Below, in pieces: positions 9,281 through 16,761 of a stretch of 49,397 nt of DNA. Location: the NCBI GenBank assembly GCA_030148065.1, contig JASBUC010000034.1:1-49397 (forward strand), in the 5' to 3' direction. A program made the position numbers and the translations under genes. The number at the start of each line of letters is the position of its first letter. Position 1 is the first letter of the stretch. Below the pieces are notes generated by a model. The model saw only the letters and a program-made list of their open reading frames with translations. It searched no databases and was not told the DNA's origin. Source of the stretch: Legionellaceae bacterium (GTDB lineage Bacteria > Pseudomonadota > Gammaproteobacteria > Legionellales > Legionellaceae).

Positions 9281-10654
9281 CTACTGACAAGAAAGGTTAA
9301 AGTCAGATAGCCAGGCAGCGTGTTGACATAAAAGGTAAATTGGAGCAAATAATCCAGGAATATTTATCCATTGAGAACCAACTTGCACACTGTTTTGGCA
9401 CGGTGCTCCCTTGCCCGAGACAATCCCGGTTAACTGATAAACCCCACCTTGTACTGCAAACAATGGGCCACCACTATCGCCTGCGCAAAATGCAACTTCT
9501 GAGCTGGTACCTGCACACAATAAATCACTAAAGCCTGATTCAATGGTAGGAATATTTGCTTTATCATACAGTTTTTGACATTGGCTATTACTCATTAATG
9601 TATTTTGGCCGCGAAAGAGAGCAAATGAAGCCTGGCTGGATAAGCAGTTTTGGGTTGAGTTGCCGTAATTGCAATTCGTATCAGTGTAGGGCTCTGTCAT
9701 ACCAAAGCCTGCAACTATTAAACTATTTTTAGCTATAGGGTAAGCTTTTTTTAATTGCATATGAGCTACATTATCGATAGTTTTACTCAAAGGCAAAATG
9801 GCAAAGTCTCGAGCAGAGCTTTGCGTCTGCCAATATAATGGGTTAATGTTATTTTTTGAAAAATCGGTAATTTTTATCGTTGAGAGCAATGAGCTGCTTT
9901 GCCAGTTGTTACCAACGACCACAACAATGTTTCTGGTTGATGAGTCTATTTTGAGCTGCTTATCGTTAAGATTTAACAGACAATGAGCGGCGGTTAATAC
10001 TTTATTTTTGGATACCAAACTTCCTCCGCACACTTGGATATAACGGATCTTAAGACTTGCCTGGCCATTACTACTCACGACGGATAATAATGCAGGGGTG
10101 GCTTTTATTGCAGCGAGAATGATTGGCCTCATGTTGGCACTATAGAGAGTAAAAATTGGTTCAAGTGTAGTGAGCAAACTCGCATAGTTATCACAAATTA
10201 ATTTTTCATTACTATAGGTGCAGTCTTTATTATTGGTTTCGCGAAAAACAGATTCCAGAACAGCTTTAAATTGCAAATTCCGTTTTGTCGTGGTGGCATC
10301 GGAGGATTTAGGGAAATTTAGACTAGCTATTAATTGAGGATCTTCATTTTCATTCAAACTAGGGGTTATAACAAGCGTTGGTGTTGTTGCCGGATCACCA
10401 TCAAAAAGCTGATAAGCATAGGGTTGTCCAGGTGGCCAAGTAATTTCTCGGTAATGACTTGCTAACAGTTCACCCAATGTAACTTGTTCAAGTGCGGGTT
10501 GCAAAATAGCTACAATAGGTGGATCTGATAGGGTGGATGTTGTCGCAGCTTTGCAGCTAGGCACTTTGGTGTATACCCCAGTTTGTCCACAGTGCGTCAT
10601 GGCAAAAAGCGGAGTCGAAAAAAGGCATATAAACAACAAAAATACTTTTACCAT
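9281..10654 (-). CDS. Secreted trypsin-like serine protease (S1 family)
   Basis: The 457-residue protein starts with a signal peptide (MVKVFLLFICLFSTPLFA). The protease domain is C-terminal and has all three S1 landmarks: LTAAHC (His224), ARDFAIL (Asp283) and GDSGGP (Ser394), with the cysteines typical of trypsin folds. About 190 residues between signal peptide and protease domain are unrecognised and could be a propeptide or binding domain. It should be active in the periplasm, outside the cell or in the host compartment. The gene has its own promoter (10689-10716) and a 3' hairpin, and this whole unit sits between two 387-bp direct repeats, as if inserted or duplicated as a cassette. Substrate unknown. 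Confidence 0.92.
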   Translation of the reverse strand: MVKVFLLFICLFSTPLFAMTHCGQTGVYTKVPSCKAATTSTLSDPPIVAILQPALEQVTLGELLASHYREITWPPGQPYAYQLFDGDPATTPTLVITPSLNENEDPQLIASLNFPKSSDATTTKRNLQFKAVLESVFRETNNKDCTYSNEKLICDNYASLLTTLEPIFTLYSANMRPIILAAIKATPALLSVVSSNGQASLKIRYIQVCGGSLVSKNKVLTAAHCLLNLNDKQLKIDSSTRNIVVVVGNNWQSSSLLSTIKITDFSKNNINPLYWQTQSSARDFAILPLSKTIDNVAHMQLKKAYPIAKNSLIVAGFGMTEPYTDTNCNYGNSTQNCLSSQASFALFRGQNTLMSNSQCQKLYDKANIPTIESGFSDLLCAGTSSEVAFCAGDSGGPLFAVQGGVYQLTGIVSGKGAPCQNSVQVGSQWINIPGLFAPIYLLCQHAAWLSDFNLSCQ

Positions 10655-10688
10655 GTTTGTTCAAAAAAAAACTTTTATGCATTGTTTC

Positions 10689-10716
10689 ATTATAGAACAT
10701 GGCATTTTAGTGTCTC
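10689..10716 (-). promoter_or_regulatory. Sigma70-like promoter of the serine protease
   Basis: Read on the minus strand: GAGACA (10711-10716), 16 bp, TATAAT (10689-10694). The -10 is perfect and the -35 matches TTGACA at four of six positions. It lies about 35 bp upstream of the protease start codon. Confidence 0.55.
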
Positions 10717-10757
10717 TCTGGTTTATATCTAACATTTGGGGGTTGAAATAAATAAAA

Positions 10758-11041
10758 GGTGTCGAGCCATTTTTATTGTCTTTATTTTCATGGTGTTATC
10801 TGTGATTTCCGGGTGTAACTTATTGATTTTTGACCCTTAAAATCGATTTTTCCTACAAAAAATCAGTTTTAAGAATCAAGTAAGTTACTTTACGCATCAT
10901 TCAGCATCATTGGCTGTTAGCTTTGATTTTCTGGCTTAAAAATCGATTCTAAGGGTTTAGAATCAATCAGTTACAAGCAGCCTTGTATAAAATTTGCTTT
11001 AATTTCAAACTACTTAGAGGCCAAAAAATTGGCTCGACACC
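10758..11041. mobile_element. Fold-back element family A, copy 2 (284 bp)
   Basis: It has the same length and terminal repeats as copy 1 (GGTGTCGAGCCA at 10758-10769; TGGCTCGACACC at 11030-11041). It differs from copy 1 at about 11 positions, most of them in the left half. The similarity to copy 1 continues beyond the element into the promoter and start of the pseudouridine synthase gene, so copies 1 and 2 are related by a segmental duplication rather than by two independent insertions. The element ends about 40 bp before the -10 of that gene. Confidence 0.82.
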
Positions 11042-11081
11042 CACGGGGTAGTCATGTATCAAAATTTATCGAAATGCGTGT

Positions 11082-11087
11082 TATGAT
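11082..11087 (+). promoter_or_regulatory. Extended -10 of the pseudouridine synthase gene
   Basis: TGT followed by TATGAT forms an extended -10 box; no convincing -35 is seen. The same bases are preserved in the duplicated relic at 9060-9065. The predicted transcript would start near 11094, leaving a leader of roughly 12 nt to the ATG at 11106 or 30 nt to the ATG at 11124. Confidence 0.4.
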
Positions 11088-11123
11088 TTGCGCTAATTTT
11101 GGCTGATGGCTATTTGTACAACT

Positions 11124-11957
11124 ATGACTGATGTCCCCTCAATATTTGAAATTCACATTACCATAATTGATGAGCCCATTTTAATCACACAAGCTCTTAA
11201 AGATAAGAGCGAACTTTCAATGAATGAGATAAAGAAAGTGATGCAAAAAGGCGCTGTGTGGTTAACACGCGGTAAAAAAACGCATCGAGTTCGTCGCGCT
11301 AAGAAGATGGCACAACCAGGTGATAGCATTCACCTTTATTACAATCAAGGTGTTTTAGAGTGTGAGCCTTTGGCTGCAACGTTAGTGAGTGATGAAGGGC
11401 ACTATAGTATTTGGAATAAGCCTTGTGGGCTCCTCTCACAGGGCTCTAAATGGGGCGATCACTGCGCAATTACTCGCTATGCTGAATCCAAACTTCGGCC
11501 TGAAAGACCAAGTTTTGTTGTCCATCGTTTAGATAGGGCCGCTAATGGCTTAATCATCATTGCCCACAGCAAAACGGCTGCTGCAAAATTATCCGCTCTT
11601 TTTCAAAAAAGGTTAGTGAATAAGCGCTATCAAATTGTTGTTCGAGGTAAATTTACACAAGGCCCTAATAACAGTGCGATTACAGTTGATAAGGCCATTG
11701 ATGGCCGGGCTGCCCGCAGCCATTTTAGCTTGGTTTCTTATTGCCAAGAGAGCGATACCTCAGTGCTAGATGTCGATATTGATAGTGGTAGGAAACATCA
11801 AATTCGCCGCCATGTCGCTTTTCTAGGGCACCCTATTTGTGGTGATAGGTTATACGGTAATGGCGATGATTCAAAAGATTTACAGTTATCGGCTTATTAT
11901 CTTGAGTTTTGTTGTCCATTCACCCATCGCCAAAGAATCTATACCCAAACCAGTTAA
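11124..11957 (+). CDS. RluA-family pseudouridine synthase
   Basis: The protein isomerises uridine to pseudouridine in rRNA or tRNA. The RluA-type active-site motif HRLDRAANGL is present (the Asp is catalytic), as is the late motif GRKHQIRRHVAFLGHPICGD. The N-terminal ~75 residues (MNEIKKVMQKGAVWL...) resemble an S4-like RNA-binding segment. The frame opens at an ATG at 11106, but I prefer the ATG at 11124: it is kept in the duplicated relic (9092-9094) whereas 11106 reads ATT there, and it leaves a more usual leader. Neither ATG has a clear ribosome binding site. The exact target (RluA, RluC or RluD type) cannot be read from sequence. Confidence 0.88.
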   Translation: MTDVPSIFEIHITIIDEPILITQALKDKSELSMNEIKKVMQKGAVWLTRGKKTHRVRRAKKMAQPGDSIHLYYNQGVLECEPLAATLVSDEGHYSIWNKPCGLLSQGSKWGDHCAITRYAESKLRPERPSFVVHRLDRAANGLIIIAHSKTAAAKLSALFQKRLVNKRYQIVVRGKFTQGPNNSAITVDKAIDGRAARSHFSLVSYCQESDTSVLDVDIDSGRKHQIRRHVAFLGHPICGDRLYGNGDDSKDLQLSAYYLEFCCPFTHRQRIYTQTS

Positions 11958-11978
11958 TGTAAAAGATGCAGTCATGGA

Positions 11979-12392
11979 CTATTCACAAGTACACCGGTTC
12001 CTAATGATATATTCCTCCATGGTTTGCGAAGAGCTTGCCTGACACGTCCATAGGGAGCCTTTATTCTTACATAAGTACTGCCCATTATTGTTTATATTTA
12101 ACTGCGCATAGCTCTTACTGTGAGTAGTTGATTTTATGCGTTGTTCACTTGTAGCCGCATCGAGATTTGGTTCAGGCGTAGGAGGTATAATAACTGGGTT
12201 GCCTACTCCATATGTAACGACAAGCACAGTACCTAAGGTACAATGATACACAGGGGAAGCACTACTAGAGCTGCTCAAGCTACAAGAGCCACTCCATTTT
12301 TGTAGATAGCCACTCAAAAAGTCCTCATTTGCAAAGCTAGACGTTGATACGATGCTAAAAACTAGGAGTGTCAGTAATATTAAACGTTTCAT
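11979..12392 (-). CDS. Small secreted protein of unknown function
   Basis: A 137-residue protein with a clear signal peptide (MKRLILLTLLVFSIVSTSSFA). The mature part is Ser/Thr-rich with six cysteines (for example CSLSSSS, YHCTLG, YLCKNKG, RCTCE), suggesting disulphide bonds and a location outside the cytoplasm. It converges on the pseudouridine synthase gene (21 bp between stops). Its upstream side faces family A element copy 3, about 70 bp away. No known family recognised. Confidence 0.65.
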   Translation of the reverse strand: MKRLILLTLLVFSIVSTSSFANEDFLSGYLQKWSGSCSLSSSSSASPVYHCTLGTVLVVTYGVGNPVIIPPTPEPNLDAATSEQRIKSTTHSKSYAQLNINNNGQYLCKNKGSLWTCQASSSQTMEEYIIRNRCTCE

Positions 12393-12461
12393 TTATGCTC
12401 AGTTTCAGTGATCATTAACTAATAGCATAGTTCATTAAATCCTGTTTGGGGGAGTATAAAA

Positions 12462-12745
12462 GGTGTCGAGCCACTTTTATTTTCTTTATTTTCATGATGT
12501 TAGTTGTGATTTTCGATCGCAACTTATTGATTTTGGATCCTTAGAATCGATTTTTCCTACTAAAAATCTGCTTTAAGAATCAAGTAAGTTCCTTTACGTA
12601 TCACTCAGTATCATTGTCCCTTAGCTTTGATTTTCTAGCCTAAAAATCGATCCTAAGGATCCAAAATCAATAAGTTACAAGCAGCTATTTATAAAATTTA
12701 CTTTAATTGCAAACTACTTAGAGGCCAAAAAAATGGCTCGACACC
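12462..12745. mobile_element. Fold-back element family A, copy 3 (284 bp)
   Basis: Same terminal repeats (12462-12473 and 12734-12745) and same length as copies 1 and 2, but clearly more diverged and with unrelated flanks. Its inner arms pair better than those of copies 1 and 2 (about 2 mismatches in 37), and where it differs from them (GGATCC in place of AACCC-type bases) both arms have changed to match. It lies between the small secreted protein and the GHKL ATPase gene. Confidence 0.82.
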
Positions 12746-12793
12746 ACCCAAGCACCACCCAAGCAGTTAATAAATAAAAACAATTACTAAACC

Positions 12794-12826
12794 TTTAATA
12801 TTTAGATAATAAACGCGCGTTATAAT
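12794..12826 (+). promoter_or_regulatory. Promoter of the GHKL ATPase gene with a PmrA-like half-site
   Basis: A perfect -10 TATAAT lies at 12821-12826. TTTAATATT at 12794-12802 matches the PmrA half-site consensus cTTAATatT at eight of nine positions and starts 27 bp before the -10, where such sites overlap the -35. The expected partner 11 bp upstream (12783-12791) is poor (5 of 9), so PmrA control is only possible. Confidence 0.4.
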
Positions 12827-12860
12827 TGAAAACAGTCCCTCGTAAATGTCTGGAGAAAAC

Positions 12861-13985
12861 ATGGCAAGTTTGCAACCAATCATCAAGCCAGCCTTTGCTT
12901 CTATTGTTACTCCAGAAAATGAGTTAGTTACGACCATTAGCCTTGATCTAAGTACTTTGCTACCGGCCCTAGAAGACTATGTAAGTGCTCTAAAACCCTA
13001 CCTTGCACTAAAAGATGAGTTAACTAAGACCTATGACTGTTTGGAAGATGCAGCCCCTCAAGAGCTTGAAGAATTAAAAGAGAAAAAAGCGTTTTTACAT
13101 CTGAAAGAGACAGAGTTCTTACAAAAGAGAAAACCATTCGATCGTCTCTTGCGAAGTCAAATGACCCTGTGCAATCTTAAAAATGAAATACTTGCACAAA
13201 TGAAATCAGAGTTGGATGCGCACTCTAGTGATTCTCAACTTAAAAGGGCTTTAGCTAATCCTCAGAATTTAAGTGAACAAAGACCTCTGGCAATTGATGT
13301 GATAATGAAACGAACGGGTCTTGATGAATTTCTAAAAAACACGGTGGATGCCATAATAGAAAAAGTGGTTTTAGGTACGTCAAGCAAAAGTGTGGCTCAA
13401 CAAGCAGTCGTAACGTTATCAATTAATACCGAGGGAGAGGCGCTCCATGTTCGCCTTTCAGATAATGCAGGTGGCTACCCAGAAAACTATTTAACAGAGA
13501 CTATTACAAAGCTTTCTATGCCAAGTGAGGAGCGTTTGCGATGGCTTAGTAGCTCCAAAGGAAGTGTTAAGCAAGATGATTTTCACAATTGTTATTTTGG
13601 TGGTAGGGGGCTAGGAATGAGAATGTTGTTTGCCTGGATGTGTCATGGAGTTGACTTATTGGAGGCTAATAAAACCAGGCCTTGTTATGACTTTTCTAGC
13701 AATCCTGAAACAGCCGTTTGGCTAAGTAATTGTACTACTTCAGATGGCCTGCCTGTGGGGGCCTACATTAATCTAATATCGCCAGTAGCACCCTTAGCCA
13801 CACCAAGGAAAAGTGCGGTAGTTCCTATGGAATTTAAATTGCCATTTTGGGTTCAACAAGTTACGCGAACGTCTCCTGCTTCCGTCGCGATTACAGACGA
13901 TGCATTGGAAAACAGAAGCACTAAAGCGTCACCCGAGGCGGAGAGTGCCACAGGAGACTTTTTCTCAATCGAACCTGGGGTATAA
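12861..13985 (+). CDS. Stand-alone GHKL (Bergerat-fold) ATPase-like protein
   Basis: No signal peptide or membrane segment is seen. An N-terminal helical region (about 1-150) is followed by the nucleotide-binding motifs of HSP90/histidine-kinase-type ATPases: N box FLKNTVDAI (Asn160), G1 box SDNAGG (Asp201) and G2 box GGRGLGM (about 247-253). There is no phospho-acceptor His domain, no receiver and no HSP90 middle domain; the last ~70 residues are polar. I start it at 12861, not at the in-frame ATG 12846, because GGAG lies 5 bp before 12861. It could bind or hydrolyse ATP as a signalling or effector protein; that role is inference. It sits among secreted or effector-like genes behind fold-back element copy 3. 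Confidence 0.72.
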   Translation: MASLQPIIKPAFASIVTPENELVTTISLDLSTLLPALEDYVSALKPYLALKDELTKTYDCLEDAAPQELEELKEKKAFLHLKETEFLQKRKPFDRLLRSQMTLCNLKNEILAQMKSELDAHSSDSQLKRALANPQNLSEQRPLAIDVIMKRTGLDEFLKNTVDAIIEKVVLGTSSKSVAQQAVVTLSINTEGEALHVRLSDNAGGYPENYLTETITKLSMPSEERLRWLSSSKGSVKQDDFHNCYFGGRGLGMRMLFAWMCHGVDLLEANKTRPCYDFSSNPETAVWLSNCTTSDGLPVGAYINLISPVAPLATPRKSAVVPMEFKLPFWVQQVTRTSPASVAITDDALENRSTKASPEAESATGDFFSIEPGV

Positions 13986-14108
13986 ATACCTCAGTACAAA
14001 TCCAATAATCGAATAAAAAACGCACGCTTGAGGCAAAGTAAGCGCAGTTGCTTAAAACCGACTAAACTTTAAAGAAGCGACATGCCATAGAGTTTAGAAG
14101 GAGTCATT

Positions 14109-14567
14109 ATGACAAGGAAGTTTCATCAATTACTGATGATTATGCTGTTTTTTCCGCTGTTAGGCCATGCAAGCTTTACCATTGACTATCCTGCGCTTAG
14201 CTCCAACCCAGTGAGTTTTTCTTCCGTGGTTGGTATGAGTGAAGTCGTCCAACTAATTGAGTATCGACACTCAAACAGCAATTTATTTTCTACCATAAAA
14301 ATGCCAGGCATTGCTAAATATGGGCAGGTTATCTTAAGGAACGCCGAAGTGCCGGCTGAAGATTATTGGAATTTTTATAAAAAACTCCAGATGAATACCC
14401 TGAGTCGCAGCACCATCATCATCCACGGGCCAGAAAACATGACCTTTACTTTGAAAAACGCATGGCCCACCAAAATCAATGCCAGTGATCCTCAAAAGGG
14501 CGCCACCACCATCACAATAGAGAGCCTGTCAATTGCTCACGAGCAATTAAGCATACAAGGGGGGTGA
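14109..14567 (+). CDS. Phage tail-tube (gp19/Pvc1-type) protein with a signal peptide
   Basis: Residues 50-150 carry the pattern of contractile-injection-system inner-tube proteins: IEYRHSNS, STIKMPGIAKYGQVIL, LQMNTLSR, LKNAWPTKI, IESLSIAHE. These match the EYR...STIKMPG..KYG...NAWPTK...ETLEIAHEGL pattern known for Afp1/Pvc1 and phage tube proteins. Unlike that family, the start is a Sec signal peptide (TRKFHQLLMIMLFFPLLGHA) instead of the usual cytoplasmic N-terminus, and 152 residues is about family length. GAAGGAG five bp before the ATG fixes the start, so the signal peptide is not a start-choice artefact. No sheath, baseplate or terminase genes lie nearby. An exported beta-barrel of this fold, perhaps ring-forming, is inferred. 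Confidence 0.8.
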   Translation: MTRKFHQLLMIMLFFPLLGHASFTIDYPALSSNPVSFSSVVGMSEVVQLIEYRHSNSNLFSTIKMPGIAKYGQVILRNAEVPAEDYWNFYKKLQMNTLSRSTIIIHGPENMTFTLKNAWPTKINASDPQKGATTITIESLSIAHEQLSIQGG

Positions 14568-14656
14568 AAAAACCTGGAGCTTCTTTGCGTTTTGTTAACT
14601 GCTGAGTAGTATCGAGCCGTATGGCTTTCTAAAAACCACTCTTGCCCTTCGTCTGT

Positions 14657-15412
14657 TTATTGAAGTCTGTTAAAAGGCATGAAGTTTTTCGCCATTGTTT
14701 GTTTGACGTCTTTGATTTGTGAGAATAAGAGAGTGGACGGACAGTAATAAGACAAAGGGCGTCCTTTAAAAAAGTGCCTATAGTCTTTTGAATTGATGAG
14801 AGTTTTTGCTTTTAGGGGGTAGTAATAGCCACCATTTTTAAGGTTTATTGGCCTTGTCTTTTTGGGTGAGAGGACGTTTGTTGGCGGGCTTTTTAGATAG
14901 ATTGTCACCTCAAAGAGATTAACCCCCAGTTGCTCGATGGCATTTAAGAAATGGCAGAGACTCTCAATTCCTGGCCAATAGTGCCCACTGTGGTTAGTCA
15001 AACTAATGAGACGTCCCTGCTGGTCTATTTCTAGCTCTCCGGCGGCAATAATGGGTCGCTTACCATTCATTGAGGAATGACAAAGCCTAGGGGCTCCAAG
15101 ACACGAGCCAAGATGATTAAACACAGACAGTTCTTTTTCTTGATTGAAGGTAAAGGAGATAAAACCGCACTTGCCATGTGAGAGTTTGTTTTCGCCATTA
15201 AAGAGTTCTCGTTTTGGGTTGTCTCTATAAAAGCGCCCCTTATGTATGATTAAGCGATAGTCTTTACGTTGCTTATCCGTCAAATACGGAACCTTGTACA
15301 AACGATCTTTAGCAAGTGAGGCTTCGTTAACGGTAAGCAGATCTAATGAATGAGTGGACATGGCGCACACTAGGCTAAAAAGCACAGCCTTTATATTATC
15401 TAATACCTGCAT
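14657..15412 (-). CDS. IQM-like 'SGHY' domain protein, effector candidate
   Basis: A 251-residue protein. Its core has the order HKGRFYRDN, then SSMNGKRPIIAAGELEI, then ISLTNHSGHYWPG (about residue 140), then a segment on a 'GVNLF' strand. The pattern HSS..G.P..AAGE...G.....N.SGHY.P is shared by plant IQM calmodulin-binding proteins and by proteins of amoeba-associated bacteria (from memory, not a search). The function is not known. The N-terminus is hydrophobic (IKAVLFSLVCAMSTHS) and may be a weak signal peptide, or translation may begin at Met18. It converges on the tail-tube-like gene and is divergent from the HExxH gene. Confidence 0.68.
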   Translation of the reverse strand: MQVLDNIKAVLFSLVCAMSTHSLDLLTVNEASLAKDRLYKVPYLTDKQRKDYRLIIHKGRFYRDNPKRELFNGENKLSHGKCGFISFTFNQEKELSVFNHLGSCLGAPRLCHSSMNGKRPIIAAGELEIDQQGRLISLTNHSGHYWPGIESLCHFLNAIEQLGVNLFEVTIYLKSPPTNVLSPKKTRPINLKNGGYYYPLKAKTLINSKDYRHFFKGRPLSYYCPSTLLFSQIKDVKQTMAKNFMPFNRLQ

Positions 15413-15519
15413 TATTTCAGGCCTTAATTAAGAAAAAGTTAACAAAAAAACAAGTTTCGACAGTCACTCTGTTAAAAAGACCGTCTTTAGAAGCGATGCT
15501 TGCCCAAACTATTTTACTT

Positions 15520-15552
15520 CCTAAGTTTTTCTTAATTTTAGGGTGGTATTAT
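15520..15552 (+). promoter_or_regulatory. PmrA-box-like tandem half-sites before the HExxH gene
   Basis: CCTAAGTTT (15520-15528) and CTTAATTTT (15531-15539) lie 11 bp apart, the spacing of the Legionella/Coxiella PmrA box (cTTAATatT, 2 bp, cTTAATatT); they match it at 6 and 8 of 9 positions. A TATTAT (15547-15552) follows, but it is closer to the second half-site than in the strong box at 44030, so the -10 could instead be GATAAA at 15556. Confidence 0.35.
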
Positions 15553-15605
15553 TTTGATAAACTAGTCCCCAATTTGCCTTTAGTGTATAAGCCTAGATTT
15601 AACAG

Positions 15606-16574
15606 ATGTTTAGAATGCGTTTTCATGAATCAGCCGCACCATTTAATGAGCCATTATTTTATCGGCGATTAAACGATGCCATTTCCTTAATTAAACAAAG
15701 CAGCTCTCTTGAAGCAAAGGCGGTGATGGAGGCGATTATTGATCACCGGGTAAGCTTGTCATCGTTCTTTTCGGTGACGGACACTCATTATTCTCAGATA
15801 AGAGAGATGTATAACCATACACATCAAGACCGACTGCCGGCTAGCTATCCCCCTAGCGATTTAGCGATAAGAAAAATTGAATCAATGTTAAATGGCATTA
15901 TTTTTGATGGTGAGACCATCTATCTTGATTCTCAGCTCAAACCTAAAATGCTTGCAAGAATCATTATGCATGAGGTTTTTCATCATATACACACGGGGTT
16001 AGTAGTTCGAGAAGCAGAAATTTTTTCTGAAAAAACGGCCTACTATCGTGATGAAATACGAGCCCATAGAGCAGAACAGTGCTTATTCCCTAAAAAAATT
16101 ACTCGCAGCGTTATTGGTGAATTACACGATCGTGTGCAAACTTGCTATAGCGAACTTCTAGAAGATGGAGAAACGCCCTTTGGTTATGTGGATGATGTGT
16201 TGGATACTTGTGAGTATCAATTTCATGTTGCGAAAGATGAAGGCTGCCAGAGGGAAGAGCAAGAGGGTGAGCAAAATGAGATTGCTTCTGTTGATGTTTG
16301 TTGTGATGAAACCCCATCGCTCACCCAATTACTAAAAAAAATGTTTCAACAAAATGAGAGGATTAATCTCCCTGCCTTATTATTAATTGGCCTTGCTCTT
16401 TCTATCACTTGTAAATGTCTCGAACTGCCCCCTCAACAAGGTTTTTTTACTGGTTTAATTCTAGGACTTGCTTTTTGTCAAGCACAAGGCAGACTGTTCT
16501 CTTTAAGCGATCTCGAAAATTTGTTGCCCACATTGCAACAAAATGAGCACATTCTAATGCAGCTAGGTAATTGA
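15606..16574 (+). CDS. HExxH putative zinc metalloprotease with C-terminal membrane hairpin
   Basis: A 322-residue protein. IIMHEVFHHIH carries a zinc metallopeptidase motif (His122, Glu123, His126); a third ligand may lie in the Glu-rich helix that follows (REAEIFSEKTAYYRDEIRAHRAE). Residues about 250-300 form two hydrophobic segments (ALLLIGLALSITCKC and GFFTGLILGLAFCQ) joined by a short turn, so the catalytic domain is probably cytoplasmic, or exposed on a host membrane if translocated. No signal peptide. Ten or so cysteines and an acidic stretch (EEQEGEQNE) lie before the membrane part. The start has no clear ribosome binding site; Met4 is an alternative. A possible PmrA box upstream and its neighbours suggest a secreted effector, which is inference. 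Confidence 0.68.
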   Translation: MFRMRFHESAAPFNEPLFYRRLNDAISLIKQSSSLEAKAVMEAIIDHRVSLSSFFSVTDTHYSQIREMYNHTHQDRLPASYPPSDLAIRKIESMLNGIIFDGETIYLDSQLKPKMLARIIMHEVFHHIHTGLVVREAEIFSEKTAYYRDEIRAHRAEQCLFPKKITRSVIGELHDRVQTCYSELLEDGETPFGYVDDVLDTCEYQFHVAKDEGCQREEQEGEQNEIASVDVCCDETPSLTQLLKKMFQQNERINLPALLLIGLALSITCKCLELPPQQGFFTGLILGLAFCQAQGRLFSLSDLENLLPTLQQNEHILMQLGN

Positions 16575-16761
16575 TTATCGGACCCGATTCTATGCTCCTG
16601 ATCCTTCATAATACGAGCTTTTGAGCGTCAATAAATGGCCTATTCTTCAAAGGCCTTCTCCTCTAACTGTGCTAATTTTGATTGCAGATGTGCTAGAAGG
16701 TTTTGAGATTCAAAGGATGGGCAATGCTTGTAAACAGCGCTTGCGTGGTTTGGCTCATCGT

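Noticed and set aside
8736-12745. Target-site duplications around family A elements
   Set aside because: All copies share A-rich bases on the left, but no matching bases occur on the right, so no duplication can be claimed.
14590-14640. Terminator after the tail-tube-like gene (GAGCC-GTAT-GGCTT)
   Set aside because: The stem is only five bp and the T tract is poor.
15424-15443. TTAA half-sites 11 bp apart upstream of the IQM-like gene on the minus strand (GTTAACTTT and CTTAATTAA)
   Set aside because: Each half-site matches the PmrA consensus at only about six of nine positions and the only -10 at the right distance falls inside the annotated start, so the case is too weak to list.
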